Below the pieces are notes generated by a model, which saw only the letters and a program-made list of their open reading frames with translations, did not search any database and was not told the DNA's origin. From contig NZ_WBIS01000001.1 in NCBI RefSeq assembly GCF_009749465.1, positions 1 through 64,000 of the forward strand: a stretch of 64,000 nucleotides of DNA, given 5' to 3'. The stretch is from Agromyces terreus. GTDB taxonomy: Bacteria > Actinomycetota > Actinomycetes > Actinomycetales > Microbacteriaceae. Positions 7,248 to 16,150 of this stretch are shown piece after piece. Made by a program: the position numbers and the translations under genes. Every line of letters starts with the position of its first letter. The first letter of the stretch is position 1.

Positions 7248-7964
7248 TCACCCGGCGACGAGCGCCGCGATGAGCGTGCCGTTGAACACGACGTGCGCGA
7301 TGACCGCTCCGCCGAGTCGCCCGGTGGCCGCGGCGAGGGCGCCGGCGGCGAGGCCGAGCACGAGCGCGCCGGCGAAGGTGATCCACGCCGCGGCCGTCGA
7401 GACCGCGCCGCCGACGACGAGGTGGGCGAGGGCGAACACGAGCGCGCTCACGATCACGGCGACGGATGCCGCGACCGGGCGTGAACCGCCCGCGCGACGG
7501 GTCGTGCGGGCGACGGCCCTCAGCACGAGCCCGCGGTAGAAGAGCTCCTCGATGAGGGGGCCGAGCACGACGGGGGCGAGGAGCACCCCGAACCAGAACG
7601 CGAAGCCGGTGGGCAGGCCGAGCACGCCGCCCTCGAGCGAGGTTCGCCCGGTCGCGGCGAGCTCGATGAGGGTGACGGCGCCGCGGGCGAGCAGCCCGAT
7701 GCCGGCGCCCCAGAGCAGGTCGAGCCAGGTGAAGCGCAGCCCGAAGTCGCGCCAGCGCGAGCGGCGCCCGCGCGCGGCATCCGCGATGGCGAGCACGAGC
7801 AGGAGCGGCACCCAGACGGCGAGGTAGGCGCCGAGCACCTGCGCCCATTCGTCGATGATCACGGTACGCGTCAGCCACGCCCAGCCGAGCGAGCAGAGCG
7901 TCGCGAGGAGGATGCCGATCGCGGCATCCGTCACTCCCCAGCGCTGCCCGGCGGCGTCGAACAC
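7248..7964 (-). CDS. CPBP family intramembrane metalloprotease
   Basis: Multi-pass membrane protein of the CPBP (Abi/CAAX-protease-like) family. The three family motifs are visible: EELFYRG, FALAH and HVVFN, which supply the glutamate, histidine and asparagine of the metal site. About eight hydrophobic segments are present. The start is uncertain: the frame stays open upstream to a TTG at 8087, but that would run into the promoter of the divergent BY-kinase gene. I chose the GTG at 7964, giving 238 residues; GTG 7934 is an alternative. Substrate unknown; neighbours suggest no specific role. Confidence 0.8.
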   Translation of the reverse strand: MFDAAGQRWGVTDAAIGILLATLCSLGWAWLTRTVIIDEWAQVLGAYLAVWVPLLLVLAIADAARGRRSRWRDFGLRFTWLDLLWGAGIGLLARGAVTLIELAATGRTSLEGGVLGLPTGFAFWFGVLLAPVVLGPLIEELFYRGLVLRAVARTTRRAGGSRPVAASVAVIVSALVFALAHLVVGGAVSTAAAWITFAGALVLGLAAGALAAATGRLGGAVIAHVVFNGTLIAALVAG

Positions 7965-7987
7965 GCCGAATGGGGGAGTGTCGGTTG

Positions 7988-8017
7988 TTGACAGGCCCCC
8001 ACTGCGCGGGGCATGTT
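7988..8017 (+). promoter_or_regulatory. Likely promoter of polysaccharide cluster 1
   Basis: A consensus TTGACA (7988-7993) is followed after 18 bases by CATGTT (8012-8017). It sits 72 bases before the GTG start of the BY-kinase gene. A second -10-like word, TAGCGT (8037-8042), lies closer to the gene. Confidence 0.4.
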
Positions 8018-8088
8018 GAGAGGGTGCCACGGGGCCTAGCGTATCCGTGTCACGATTCAGCACGCTGTGGGGACGGGGACTGAACAAC

Positions 8089-9588
8089 GTGGAGCTACGC
8101 GATTACATCCGCATCCTGCGGCAGAGCTGGGTGTTGATCGTGTTGCTCACGCTCCTCGGCGTCGCCGCCGGAGCCGCCTATTCGATCGCCCAGACGCCGA
8201 TGTACAGCTCGTCGGCGAAGGTGTTCGTGTCGACGTCGAACGGCGGCACGATCGGCGAGATGGCGCAGGGCAGCGCCTACACGCAGAACCGGGTGAAGAC
8301 GTACGCCGATCTGGCGACGACGCCCATCGTGCTGCTGCCGACGATCGCCGAGCTGCAGCTCGACATGACGAGCGACGAGCTCGCGCGCGAGGTGGTGGCG
8401 ACGACGCTGCCCGACACGTCGCTCATCGAGATCACCGTGACCGACGAGGATCCGGCGCTCGCGGCGCAGATCGCGACGGGCGTGTCCGAGAGCCTCACGG
8501 CGGTGGTGTCCTCGATCGAGACGACGGGCGCGACCGACGAAGACGGCAATCCGGTCGAGGCATCCCCGGTGCGGTTGACGCTCGTGCAGCACGCGGCGGT
8601 GCCGCAGAAGCCGGTGAGCCCGAACGTGCCGTTGAACATCGCGCTGGGCGGTCTCATCGGCCTCGCGCTCGGCATCGGGGCGGCGGTGCTCCGCGAGACG
8701 CTCGACACGCGCATCCGCAACGAGCGCGACATCGAACTGCTCACCGAGACCCCGGTCATCGGCGGCATCGTCTTCGATCCGAAGGCGAAGGACCGACCGC
8801 TCATCGTGCACGCCGACCCGCATTCGCCGCGGGCGGAGTCGTTCCGCGCGCTGCGCACGAACCTCCAGTTCCTCGATGCGGCCCGGCCCGAGCGGTCGTT
8901 CGTGGTGACCTCGTCGATCGAGTCCGAGGGCAAGTCGACGACGGCGGCGAACCTGGCGATCGCGTTGGCGGATGCCGGTGCGCGCGTGCTGCTCGTCGAC
9001 GCCGACCTGCGTCGGCCGAAGGTGGCGTCGTACCTCGGCATCGAGGGCGCGGTGGGGCTCACCGACCTGCTCATCGGGCGTGCCGACCTGCAGGACGTGA
9101 TCCAGCCGTGGGGCCGAGGGCAGCTGTACGTGCTGCCGGCCGGCCGGGTTCCCCCGAACCCGAGCGAGCTGCTGGGGTCGGCGGCGATGGCCGAGACCAT
9201 CGCGGAGCTGAACCGGGCGTTCGACGTCGTGCTCTTCGACGCGCCGCCGCTGCTTCCGGTCACGGATGCCGCGGTGCTCTCGCGCGCGGCGGGCGGCGCG
9301 ATCCTCGTGGTCGCCGTAGGGCGCGTGCACAAGGGCCAGGTTAAAGGGGCGTTCTCGGTGCTCGAGAACGTGGATGCGAAGGTCTCGGGCATCGTGCTGA
9401 CGATGCTGCCGACGAAGGGGCCCGACGCGTACGGCTACGGCAAGTACGGCTACGGGTACGGCTACGGGTACGGCTACGCGCCGACGAAGGAGCCCGAGCC
9501 GAAGTCGCCGGCGAAGCCCCCGGCCGGCCGTGCGCCGAACGAGGATCCGACGCAGAAGCCCGCGACCGAGCCGGTGGGCGGCGCGTGA
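8089..9588 (+). CDS. Polysaccharide co-polymerase / tyrosine autokinase (BY-kinase)
   Basis: Membrane chain-length regulator with a fused bacterial tyrosine kinase, 499 residues. There is an N-terminal Wzz domain between two membrane segments (about 13-33 and 184-205). The ATPase follows, with Walker A IESEGKST (about 277-284), Walker A' LLVDADLRRP (about 301-310) and Walker B LFDAPP (about 382-387). The tail carries the autophosphorylated tyrosine cluster as alternating Tyr-Gly pairs (about 448-465). It drives export and length control of an extracellular polysaccharide through cycles of phosphorylation. The GTG at 8089 follows GGACGGGGAC and gives the usual N-terminus (VELRDYIRIL); GTG 8047 is also in frame. 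A phosphatase gene overlaps its stop codon. Confidence 0.9.
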   Translation: MELRDYIRILRQSWVLIVLLTLLGVAAGAAYSIAQTPMYSSSAKVFVSTSNGGTIGEMAQGSAYTQNRVKTYADLATTPIVLLPTIAELQLDMTSDELAREVVATTLPDTSLIEITVTDEDPALAAQIATGVSESLTAVVSSIETTGATDEDGNPVEASPVRLTLVQHAAVPQKPVSPNVPLNIALGGLIGLALGIGAAVLRETLDTRIRNERDIELLTETPVIGGIVFDPKAKDRPLIVHADPHSPRAESFRALRTNLQFLDAARPERSFVVTSSIESEGKSTTAANLAIALADAGARVLLVDADLRRPKVASYLGIEGAVGLTDLLIGRADLQDVIQPWGRGQLYVLPAGRVPPNPSELLGSAAMAETIAELNRAFDVVLFDAPPLLPVTDAAVLSRAAGGAILVVAVGRVHKGQVKGAFSVLENVDAKVSGIVLTMLPTKGPDAYGYGKYGYGYGYGYGYAPTKEPEPKSPAKPPAGRAPNEDPTQKPATEPVGGA

Positions 9589-10208
9589 ACGTGCTCGTCG
9601 TGTGCACCGGCAACATCTGCAGGTCCCCGATGGCCGAGCGGATGCTCGTCGAGCGGTTGCACGCGGCCGGCATCGACGACGTGCACGTGTCGAGCGCGGG
9701 AACGCAGGCGCTCGCGGGGCATCCGATGACCCCTGAGGCCGCGGCGCAGGCGGCCCGGTACGGCGCAGACCCCGCCGGGCACGTCGCACGTCAGCTGACC
9801 GAGCCGATGGTGCAGGGCGCCGACCTGGTGCTCACGGCGACGCGCGCGCATCGCGCGGAGGTCGCCGAGCTGGTGCCGCGCGCCGCCCGTCGCGCGTACA
9901 CGCTGCGCGAGTTCGCGCGGGTGCTCGCCTTCCTCGCCGACGAAGGCACGCTCGCCGACGAGGGCACGCTCGCCGACGCCGCCCCGGACCGTTCCGATTC
10001 CCCGTTGCAGCGGGCGACGGATGCCGCAGCACGCTCCCGTGGGTTCGCCCCACCGCCGTCCGACCCGACCGACGACGACATCCTCGACCCGTACCGCGCT
10101 CCCGACGCGGTCTACGACGAAGCCGGCCGACTCATCGATCAGACGATCGACCGTCTCGTGTCGGCGCTCGCCGCGCCCTCGGTTGCGGGTGGTCGTGGTG
10201 GCTCGTAG
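9585..10208 (+). CDS. Low-molecular-weight protein-tyrosine phosphatase
   Basis: Cytoplasmic phosphatase of 207 residues that would dephosphorylate the adjacent BY-kinase. The active-site loop CTGNICRS (about 7-14) has the catalytic Cys and Arg, and the general acid is the Asp of DPY (about 168). The GTG start overlaps the kinase stop (GTGA). Compared with the usual length of about 150-160 there is an insert near residues 110-165, including a duplicated DEGTLA unit. Kinase and phosphatase pairs are typical of capsule and exopolysaccharide operons. Confidence 0.88.
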   Translation: MNVLVVCTGNICRSPMAERMLVERLHAAGIDDVHVSSAGTQALAGHPMTPEAAAQAARYGADPAGHVARQLTEPMVQGADLVLTATRAHRAEVAELVPRAARRAYTLREFARVLAFLADEGTLADEGTLADAAPDRSDSPLQRATDAAARSRGFAPPPSDPTDDDILDPYRAPDAVYDEAGRLIDQTIDRLVSALAAPSVAGGRGGS

Positions 10209-11130
10209 CGAGACGGTCCACGCACGCCACGCCATCGCCCCCTGGGCGGTGGCCGCGATCGTCGTGTTCGTGCTCGTCGATGCGGCGCTCGTCTGGTGGG
10301 CGCTCGCGTCGGTGCGTTCCGATGAGGGATCGCCGCAGGGCGAGGTGCTGCCCACGCTTCCGCCGGTGTCGACGACGCCGCCCGTGAGCGCCGCCCCGAC
10401 CGAGACGCCCGCGTTGAGCCCGGCGTCCGCGGCCCTGGCGCGACCGACGGTCGTGCTCGCCGCGTTGGACGCGAGCCTCGCGTACCGCGGCGTCGCGGGC
10501 GCGTGCCCGGCGACGGCCGCGGCCCTCGAGGTGACGACCGACGGCGGAGCGAGCTGGACCGCGGCGTTCACGGCGGGGCTCACCGACCTGCAGTCGCTCG
10601 AGCCGAGCGACGCCGACATCGTCACCATGGTCGCCCGCGCGCCGGGCTCGTGCGCCATCGCCCGCTACCGCAGCTTCGTGCAGGGCGCAGACTGGGAGGC
10701 GACCGACCAGCTCGAGCCGACCTGGTACCTCGACGGCGGGCAGGTCGTCGGCCCCGGCGGTGCATCGACGCCCTGCGGCGGGGCGCCCGTGCAGGTCGCG
10801 GCCGCGTCGGCGACGGCCGCCGCGGTGCTCTGCGGGTCGGGCGCGGTGGTCGCGACGAGCGACGCGGGCGCAGCCTGGGCCGACGCGGGCGCGCCCGCGG
10901 GTGCGGTGGCGATCGCGTCGGCGCCGACCGGAACGCTCGTGGCGGTCGCGGGCGACGGATGCCGCGGCATCCGCATCTCGGTTCTCGCGACGGATGCCGC
11001 ACCCGGCGCCTGCCTCGAAGCCGACCTCGCACCCGGCACGACCGTGATCGACGCGGCATCCGACGGCACCGTGTGGGCGTGGGCCGGGGGAGTGCTCGCG
11101 CGCTCGACCGACGGGGGCGCCACATGGTGA
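10198..11130 (+). CDS. Membrane-anchored Asp-box (BNR-like) repeat protein
   Basis: About 310 residues: a short cytoplasmic N-terminus, one membrane segment (WAVAAIVVFVLVDAALVWWAL, split in codons about 12-32), a Pro/Thr/Ala-rich linker, and an extracytoplasmic domain with at least three Asp-box motifs of the S/T-x-D-x-G-x-x-W type (TTDGGASW, TSDAGAAW, STDGGATW). Such motifs mark beta-propeller turns, as in BNR proteins and glycan-active enzymes. The start is one of several GTGs (10189, 10195, 10198) overlapping the phosphatase end. The last Asp-box is at the very C-terminus, and the stop overlaps the next start. Its position between phosphatase and priming transferase suggests it takes part in assembly of the polymer; function unknown. 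Confidence 0.7.
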   Translation: MARSETVHARHAIAPWAVAAIVVFVLVDAALVWWALASVRSDEGSPQGEVLPTLPPVSTTPPVSAAPTETPALSPASAALARPTVVLAALDASLAYRGVAGACPATAAALEVTTDGGASWTAAFTAGLTDLQSLEPSDADIVTMVARAPGSCAIARYRSFVQGADWEATDQLEPTWYLDGGQVVGPGGASTPCGGAPVQVAAASATAAAVLCGSGAVVATSDAGAAWADAGAPAGAVAIASAPTGTLVAVAGDGCRGIRISVLATDAAPGACLEADLAPGTTVIDAASDGTVWAWAGGVLARSTDGGATW

Positions 11131-12596
11131 TGGGGCGGTTCTACGCCGCGGCCACGATGTCGACGACCGCGTGGTCGGCGAAGCTCGCGGCGCGGGTGCG
11201 CGTCACCGACCTGCTCGTGCTGCTGTGGGTGGTGTTCGGCACCCAGATCGCCTGGGTCGGCCTCGACACGTCGGCGCGCGGTTTCAGCGGTTCGCGCGGC
11301 GACATCGCGATCAGCTACACCGTCGTGTCGCTCGTCATCGTCGCGTCGTGGATGCTCGCGCTGGAGCTCTTCGACACCCGCTCGCCGCGCGTACTCGGCC
11401 TCGGCTCGCAGGAGTACCGCGCCGTCGCCGACTCGGCCGTGCGCCTCTTCGGACTCGTCGCAATCGTCGCGTTCCTCTTCAAGATCGACGTCGGCCGCGG
11501 CTACATCCTCATCGCGTTCCCGCTCGGGGTGCTCGTGCTCATCTTCTCGCGGTGGATGTGGCGGCAGTGGCTCGGCGTCATGCGCCAGCGCGGCGAGTAC
11601 TCCTCGCGGGTGCTGCTCGTCGGCTCCGAGGCATCCGTCACCGTCATCGCGCGCGAGCTCGAGCGCATGCCGCAGGCCGGATACCGCGTGGCCGGCGCCT
11701 GCCTGCCCGGGCACGGCGAGCCGTACCTGCCCGGAACGCACATTCCCGTGGAGTACGGCATGCAGCACGCGCTCGCCGTGATGCGCGACTTCGGCGCCGA
11801 CACCGTGATCATCACGAGCTCCGACGAGCTCGGGCCCGAGCGCGTGCGCGAGCTCAGCTGGGGCCTCATCCCGGGGGCCGAGCACCTCGTGGTCGCGCCG
11901 AGCCTCATCGACATCGGCGGTCCCCGCATCCACACCCGACCCGTGGCCGGGCTGCCGCTCATGCACGTGGAGACGCCGAAGTTCGAGGGCCGCAAGCTCG
12001 TCGCCAAGCGCGTCTTCGACCTGATCGTCGGGTTCGGGCTCGTCGTGGTGCTGTCGCCGCTGTTCGTCGTGCTGGCCGTGCTCGTGAAGGCATCGTCGCC
12101 GGGCCCGGTGTTCTACCGTCAGGAGCGCGTGGGCCTCAAGGGCAAGCCTTTCACGATGCTCAAGTTCCGATCGATGAGCGACGGCGCCGACGCACAGCTC
12201 GCCGGCCTGCTCGCCGCCAACGGCACCGACACGGCACCGCTGTTCAAGGTGCAGGACGACCCGCGCGTCACCCGGATCGGCAGGGTGCTGCGCAAATACT
12301 CGCTCGACGAACTGCCGCAGTTGTTCAACGTGCTGCACGGCACCATGAGTCTCGTCGGCCCTCGGCCCCAACGCCGGGCGGAGGTCGCGCTCTACGAGGG
12401 TGCCGCCGGCCGGCGACTCTTCGTGCAACCGGGTATGACCGGCCTCTGGCAGGTGAGCGGACGCTCGACGCTGTCATGGGAGCAGAGCGTGCGGCTCGAT
12501 CTCTACTACGTGGAGAACTGGTCCGTGACCGGCGACTTCGTTCTCCTCTGGCGCACGTTCCGGGCTGTTCTCGCGCCTGGCGAGGAGGCCAAGTGA
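11124..12596 (+). CDS. Undecaprenyl-phosphate sugar phosphotransferase (priming transferase 1)
   Basis: Polyprenyl glycosylphosphotransferase of 490 residues that transfers a sugar-1-phosphate to undecaprenyl phosphate to begin the repeat unit. There are N-terminal membrane segments, a middle Rossmann-like part (LLVGSEASVTVIARELERM), and a C-terminal catalytic domain starting near KRVFDLIVG (about 294) with KFRSM, DELPQLFNVL, VGPRP and GMTGLWQVSGRS. The ATG at 11124 overlaps the upstream stop; ATG 11130 is an alternative. A close relative lies at 48884-50377. The sugar donated cannot be told. This is the last gene with ordinary high-GC codon use before the lower-GC insert. Confidence 0.9.
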   Translation: MVMGRFYAAATMSTTAWSAKLAARVRVTDLLVLLWVVFGTQIAWVGLDTSARGFSGSRGDIAISYTVVSLVIVASWMLALELFDTRSPRVLGLGSQEYRAVADSAVRLFGLVAIVAFLFKIDVGRGYILIAFPLGVLVLIFSRWMWRQWLGVMRQRGEYSSRVLLVGSEASVTVIARELERMPQAGYRVAGACLPGHGEPYLPGTHIPVEYGMQHALAVMRDFGADTVIITSSDELGPERVRELSWGLIPGAEHLVVAPSLIDIGGPRIHTRPVAGLPLMHVETPKFEGRKLVAKRVFDLIVGFGLVVVLSPLFVVLAVLVKASSPGPVFYRQERVGLKGKPFTMLKFRSMSDGADAQLAGLLAANGTDTAPLFKVQDDPRVTRIGRVLRKYSLDELPQLFNVLHGTMSLVGPRPQRRAEVALYEGAAGRRLFVQPGMTGLWQVSGRSTLSWEQSVRLDLYYVENWSVTGDFVLLWRTFRAVLAPGEEAK

Positions 12597-13702
12597 GCGG
12601 TCTGATAGTCCACGAGTGGATCGAGGAGACAGGGGGGTCAGAGAACGTTCTAGAACGCTTCATCACCTCATTTCCCGAAGCAGACGTGTTGTGTCTCTGG
12701 AACAACACCTCAGAACGATTCCGGGGCATTCCGATACGAGAGACGTGGCTCGCGCGCACGCCCTTTCGGCGTTCGAAGGCACTCGCGCTTCCTGCGGCCG
12801 CCGTCGCGTGGCGCACCAGGCGTGAAGACGCCGAATGGGTTTTAGTGAGCTCGCATGCGTTCGCTCATCATGTGAGATTGAGGGTGAGGGATCCGCGGGT
12901 ACCGAAATTGGTGTACTCCCACACGCCTGCACGCTATCTCTGGGAACCAGATCTTGACACACGTGGGCGATCACCGTTGCTTCGAGCAGTCGCGGGTCCA
13001 TTTCGGGGAATTGATGCACGACGCGCGAAGGAAGCCACAAGCATCAGCGCCAACAGCCAGTTTGTAGCCGAGCGGATCCGACGAGTCTGGGGGAGACAAG
13101 CCCACGTAATCTATCCTCCAGTGTCAGTACGAGCCATCCAAGATCGCGAGACCTGGAAGGGGCGACTGAGCGAGCAAGAGGAGGATGTTCTTGCGGAATT
13201 GCCCAGTGCATTTATACTCGGGGCTTCTCGATTTGTTCGATACAAGAAGCTAGAAGAGGCAATTCGCGTTGGCGAGGCTGCGCGGATGCCCGTAGTTATC
13301 GCCGGCGCTGGGCCCGATGGACAATACCTCCGCCAGGCGGCTGCGAGTGGTTCGGTGAAGGTGCGATTCATTGACGCACCGTCTGACGCGATGCTTTATG
13401 CGTTGTATGAGCACGCAGACGTTTTTGTATTTGCGGCCGTAGAAGATTTCGGCATCATGCCTGTCGAAGCCATGGCGGCCGGAACGCCGGTCATCGTCAA
13501 CTCAATTGGAGGTGCACGCGAGCCGGTCGAAAGAATCGGTGGTGGTGCTGTACTTCGAGGCAGTACTGACAATGACATCCGGCGAGCGTTGAAGGAAGCC
13601 TTGAGTGCTGACCGGGATTCGATGCGGGTGGGCGCACAAGCATTTGACGCGGAGGAGTTCGATTCCAGCATCTTGCGGTGGAAGGAAGAATCCATTGCTT
13701 GA
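12593..13702 (+). CDS. Glycosyltransferase, GT4 type
   Basis: 369 residues with a GT-B fold. The C-terminal domain has GASRFVRYKKLEEAIRVGE and the nucleotide-sugar binding run VEDFGIMPVEAMAAGTPVI, typical of GT4. The N-terminus (VHEWIEETGGSENVLERF) resembles WcaI/WbaZ-type mannosyltransferases, so mannose transfer is possible but unproved. The GTG start overlaps the priming-transferase stop (GTGA). From here on, codons ending in A or T become frequent, marking the start of the lower-GC insert. Confidence 0.82.
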   Translation: MSGLIVHEWIEETGGSENVLERFITSFPEADVLCLWNNTSERFRGIPIRETWLARTPFRRSKALALPAAAVAWRTRREDAEWVLVSSHAFAHHVRLRVRDPRVPKLVYSHTPARYLWEPDLDTRGRSPLLRAVAGPFRGIDARRAKEATSISANSQFVAERIRRVWGRQAHVIYPPVSVRAIQDRETWKGRLSEQEEDVLAELPSAFILGASRFVRYKKLEEAIRVGEAARMPVVIAGAGPDGQYLRQAAASGSVKVRFIDAPSDAMLYALYEHADVFVFAAVEDFGIMPVEAMAAGTPVIVNSIGGAREPVERIGGGAVLRGSTDNDIRRALKEALSADRDSMRVGAQAFDAEEFDSSILRWKEESIA

Positions 13703-14819
13703 CGACAGGGTTGAAAATCTCCGCGTCGTATTCGTTGATCACACGGGGCAGCCCGGTGGGGGGCAGCTTGGCCTCGAACGCTACCTCAGTGCACCCAGTG
13801 GCCATTCTCGTCGAGCGGTATTTCTCGAATCTGGCCCCGTGAGCGCCCGCCTATCGAGCAAGACCGAACACGTCGAGACATTGGGGGGCCCAACGGGAAA
13901 GTGGATGAGTATTCTTCGGGCGCCGAGGCTACTCGCGTCGCTCCGGCATACGCCGCACGACGTGGTGGTCGCGAACAGTATGAAGGCCGCGACGGCACTG
14001 GCATTCCTGCCGCGAGGTAAGGCGGTCCATATTCTCTATCTTCGGGATGATCTCAACCGAGACCGACTCTCGACGATCCGCTGGTGGTTCTTGGCCCAGG
14101 TGGTTGCGCGCCGATTCGATGCGTTCCTCGCCAACTCAACATGGACTGCGTCAACCATTCCTGGGTCGCTGCGATCGCGGCCCGTTCGAGTTGCCTACCC
14201 CGTGAGCGGAACGCATCGCCGAAGAAGAGTCATGGGAGCTCGTCCAAATGAGCTTGCGATCCTTTCGCTTAGCAGGATTGCCGAATGGAAGGGTACAGAT
14301 GTGCTGATCAGCGCTCTGCGTATTCTTGAAGCTCGAGGTGTGACGTTCAGCGCCACAGTTGCGGGTGGATCGCTCTTCCAAAGCAAGCGTTTCGAACTGG
14401 AGACACACCGCATGGCTTCAACTCTTCGCTCAGACGTGCGGTTCGCGGGACACGTCGCAGACGTAGAGGCTCTACTCGGCTCGCACAATACTCTGGTGAG
14501 CTGCAGCGTCACGCCGGAACCATTCGGGCAAGTAGTTATTCAAGGAATGAGTGCTGGTCTCGCAGTAGTCGCAACCAACTTAGGCGGACCTGTCGAGATC
14601 ATTGAGAACGGATCGAACGGAATTCTAGTTGAGCCGAATGATGCGGTCTCTCTGGCGGACGCGCTCCAAGAACTGAGCGAAGCCATCGACACGCGAGATC
14701 GACTTGCTGAGGAGGGCCGCAAGCGTGCCGACTCATTCGCCGACGAGCGTACCGTTCCAGCTTTAGACGAAGCTATCCGCGTACTCCATGACCATGTGAG
14801 GTGCGGCAGGAAGTGCTGA
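13695..14819 (+). CDS. Glycosyltransferase, GT4 type
   Basis: 374 residues from a TTG start at 13695, chosen because AAGGAAG lies about 7 bases upstream; the gene overlaps its predecessor by 8 bases. The N-terminal half begins VVFVDHTGQPGGGQLGLERYL; the C-terminal half has LSLSRIAEWKGTDVLISAL and TPEPFGQVVIQGMSAGLAVV, the donor-binding region of GT4 enzymes. It would add one sugar to the lipid-linked repeat unit in the cytoplasm. Donor and linkage are not predictable. Codon use is lower in GC than in the flanking clusters. Confidence 0.8.
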   Translation: MLDDRVENLRVVFVDHTGQPGGGQLGLERYLSAPSGHSRRAVFLESGPVSARLSSKTEHVETLGGPTGKWMSILRAPRLLASLRHTPHDVVVANSMKAATALAFLPRGKAVHILYLRDDLNRDRLSTIRWWFLAQVVARRFDAFLANSTWTASTIPGSLRSRPVRVAYPVSGTHRRRRVMGARPNELAILSLSRIAEWKGTDVLISALRILEARGVTFSATVAGGSLFQSKRFELETHRMASTLRSDVRFAGHVADVEALLGSHNTLVSCSVTPEPFGQVVIQGMSAGLAVVATNLGGPVEIIENGSNGILVEPNDAVSLADALQELSEAIDTRDRLAEEGRKRADSFADERTVPALDEAIRVLHDHVRCGRKC

Positions 14820-16150
14820 CGCCCCCCAGAACTTCACCGGTCGATTTGCAGCCGCGACAGTCGCTGTTGAGGCGAGTCGCCGCTGGCTTCATCTTTGCCG
14901 CGCTCGCGGTGAATGTCGTCATTCCCAAGGCCGGAGTGAAGATCGGGGAACTGCCGGTGACCGCCGGAACGATTCTCTGTGGTTTGGCTCTCGTGGTTGG
15001 ACTACTCGCGTTCCTCGCTGGGCGACGAGTTATCTTCACGCCAGTATCGAGTCTTGTCATGGTGCTTGGTGCGTATATGGGTACCCGAAGCCTCATCGAC
15101 TGGATGTTGGGAGAGGTGCGCGTCGAATATGTCTGGGGGCTCGTGGTAGGCCCGATGCTCTTCATACTGGTTTCGAGCACGCTGACAACGAGTCGTGATA
15201 TAGAAACCGCGGCGCGCATCTTGGTGATCGGGTTTGTGTTCGTGGTCGCCTACGGAGCGTTGCAGTATGTGTTTGGTGTAAATGCTGTGGCAATTCCAGG
15301 CGTAACAGTGAATCTCACAGATTTTCAAAGCGGTAGCGACTGGTATCTGCAGAAGCACAACCGAGTGGGCTCCGGATCAAAGCTCTTCTCGACCTATCAA
15401 AACGGAAACGTCCTAGGCGCGAATCTACTTCTTGTGTTTCCTGTCGTATACGAAGTGATCCGACAACGATGGCGACTGGCGGCTCTTGTCGCATTCGTCA
15501 GCGTGGCGATGCTCACACTCTCTCGGAGCGCGTGGTTCGGGGTGGCCGTCTATATTTCAGTTCGATTCGTCTTTACAAAGTCTGCCAGCGCTGGTGCCGC
15601 CGCGGCACGGATTTTCGCTGGCATGGCCTTGCTCATCGCTGGAGCCGTGCTAGTAGGGGCGTTCCCGCAGGTAACCGACAGGTTCTTTGGGTCTGACGCA
15701 GGCTCGATCGCTAGTTTGTCTGGGCGGACTCCTCGGTTGGCTCAACTGGTTGACAGCACCATCCAAAACCCGCTCGCCGTCATCTTCGGCCCTCACGAGA
15801 TCGCTCAGTTTGAGGGCGGCGCCTACGAAATCACATATGGTGCGGTCTACATCGCAGGTGGGTTGATTTCCCTGAGTCTGTTGGTCGCAATACTCATCCG
15901 ATCAGCGAGGCAACTCCTGAAGTCCACCAGCCAGGTCGCTATCGGTGTGGGCTATGCTGTCGCGGTCTATGCAGTTGCCTCGGTCATTGAAGGTGCATTC
16001 TGGCTACCGCCTACACCGTCCTTGTTTTGGATGATTCTAGGGTTGGGCTTCGCCGCAAACGCCCAACTACAGGGCAGCTTGGCCGTGGGAGATCGAACAT
16101 TGAGTGCGCAGCGACAGGGACCCCTGTCTTCCCAGCGCTACCTCAATTGA
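14801..16150 (+). CDS. O-antigen ligase / polymerase-like membrane protein (Wzy 1)
   Basis: 449 residues with roughly ten to twelve membrane segments and a long extracytoplasmic loop (NLTDFQSGSDWYLQKHNRVG region, about 170-195), the usual layout of Wzy/WaaL proteins. Such proteins polymerise flipped repeat units at the outer face of the membrane. The start is GTG 14801, overlapping the previous gene; GTG 14813 is also possible. It is convergent with, and overlaps by 8 bases, the glycosyltransferase on the other strand. A second protein of this kind is encoded at 44803-46302. Confidence 0.75.
   Translation: MRQEVLTPPRTSPVDLQPRQSLLRRVAAGFIFAALAVNVVIPKAGVKIGELPVTAGTILCGLALVVGLLAFLAGRRVIFTPVSSLVMVLGAYMGTRSLIDWMLGEVRVEYVWGLVVGPMLFILVSSTLTTSRDIETAARILVIGFVFVVAYGALQYVFGVNAVAIPGVTVNLTDFQSGSDWYLQKHNRVGSGSKLFSTYQNGNVLGANLLLVFPVVYEVIRQRWRLAALVAFVSVAMLTLSRSAWFGVAVYISVRFVFTKSASAGAAAARIFAGMALLIAGAVLVGAFPQVTDRFFGSDAGSIASLSGRTPRLAQLVDSTIQNPLAVIFGPHEIAQFEGGAYEITYGAVYIAGGLISLSLLVAILIRSARQLLKSTSQVAIGVGYAVAVYAVASVIEGAFWLPPTPSLFWMILGLGFAANAQLQGSLAVGDRTLSAQRQGPLSSQRYLN

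Noticed and set aside
14801..16150. Calling the polymerase-like proteins wzy by name
   Set aside because: Wzy and O-antigen ligases cannot be told apart from hydropathy and short motifs alone, so no gene symbol was given.
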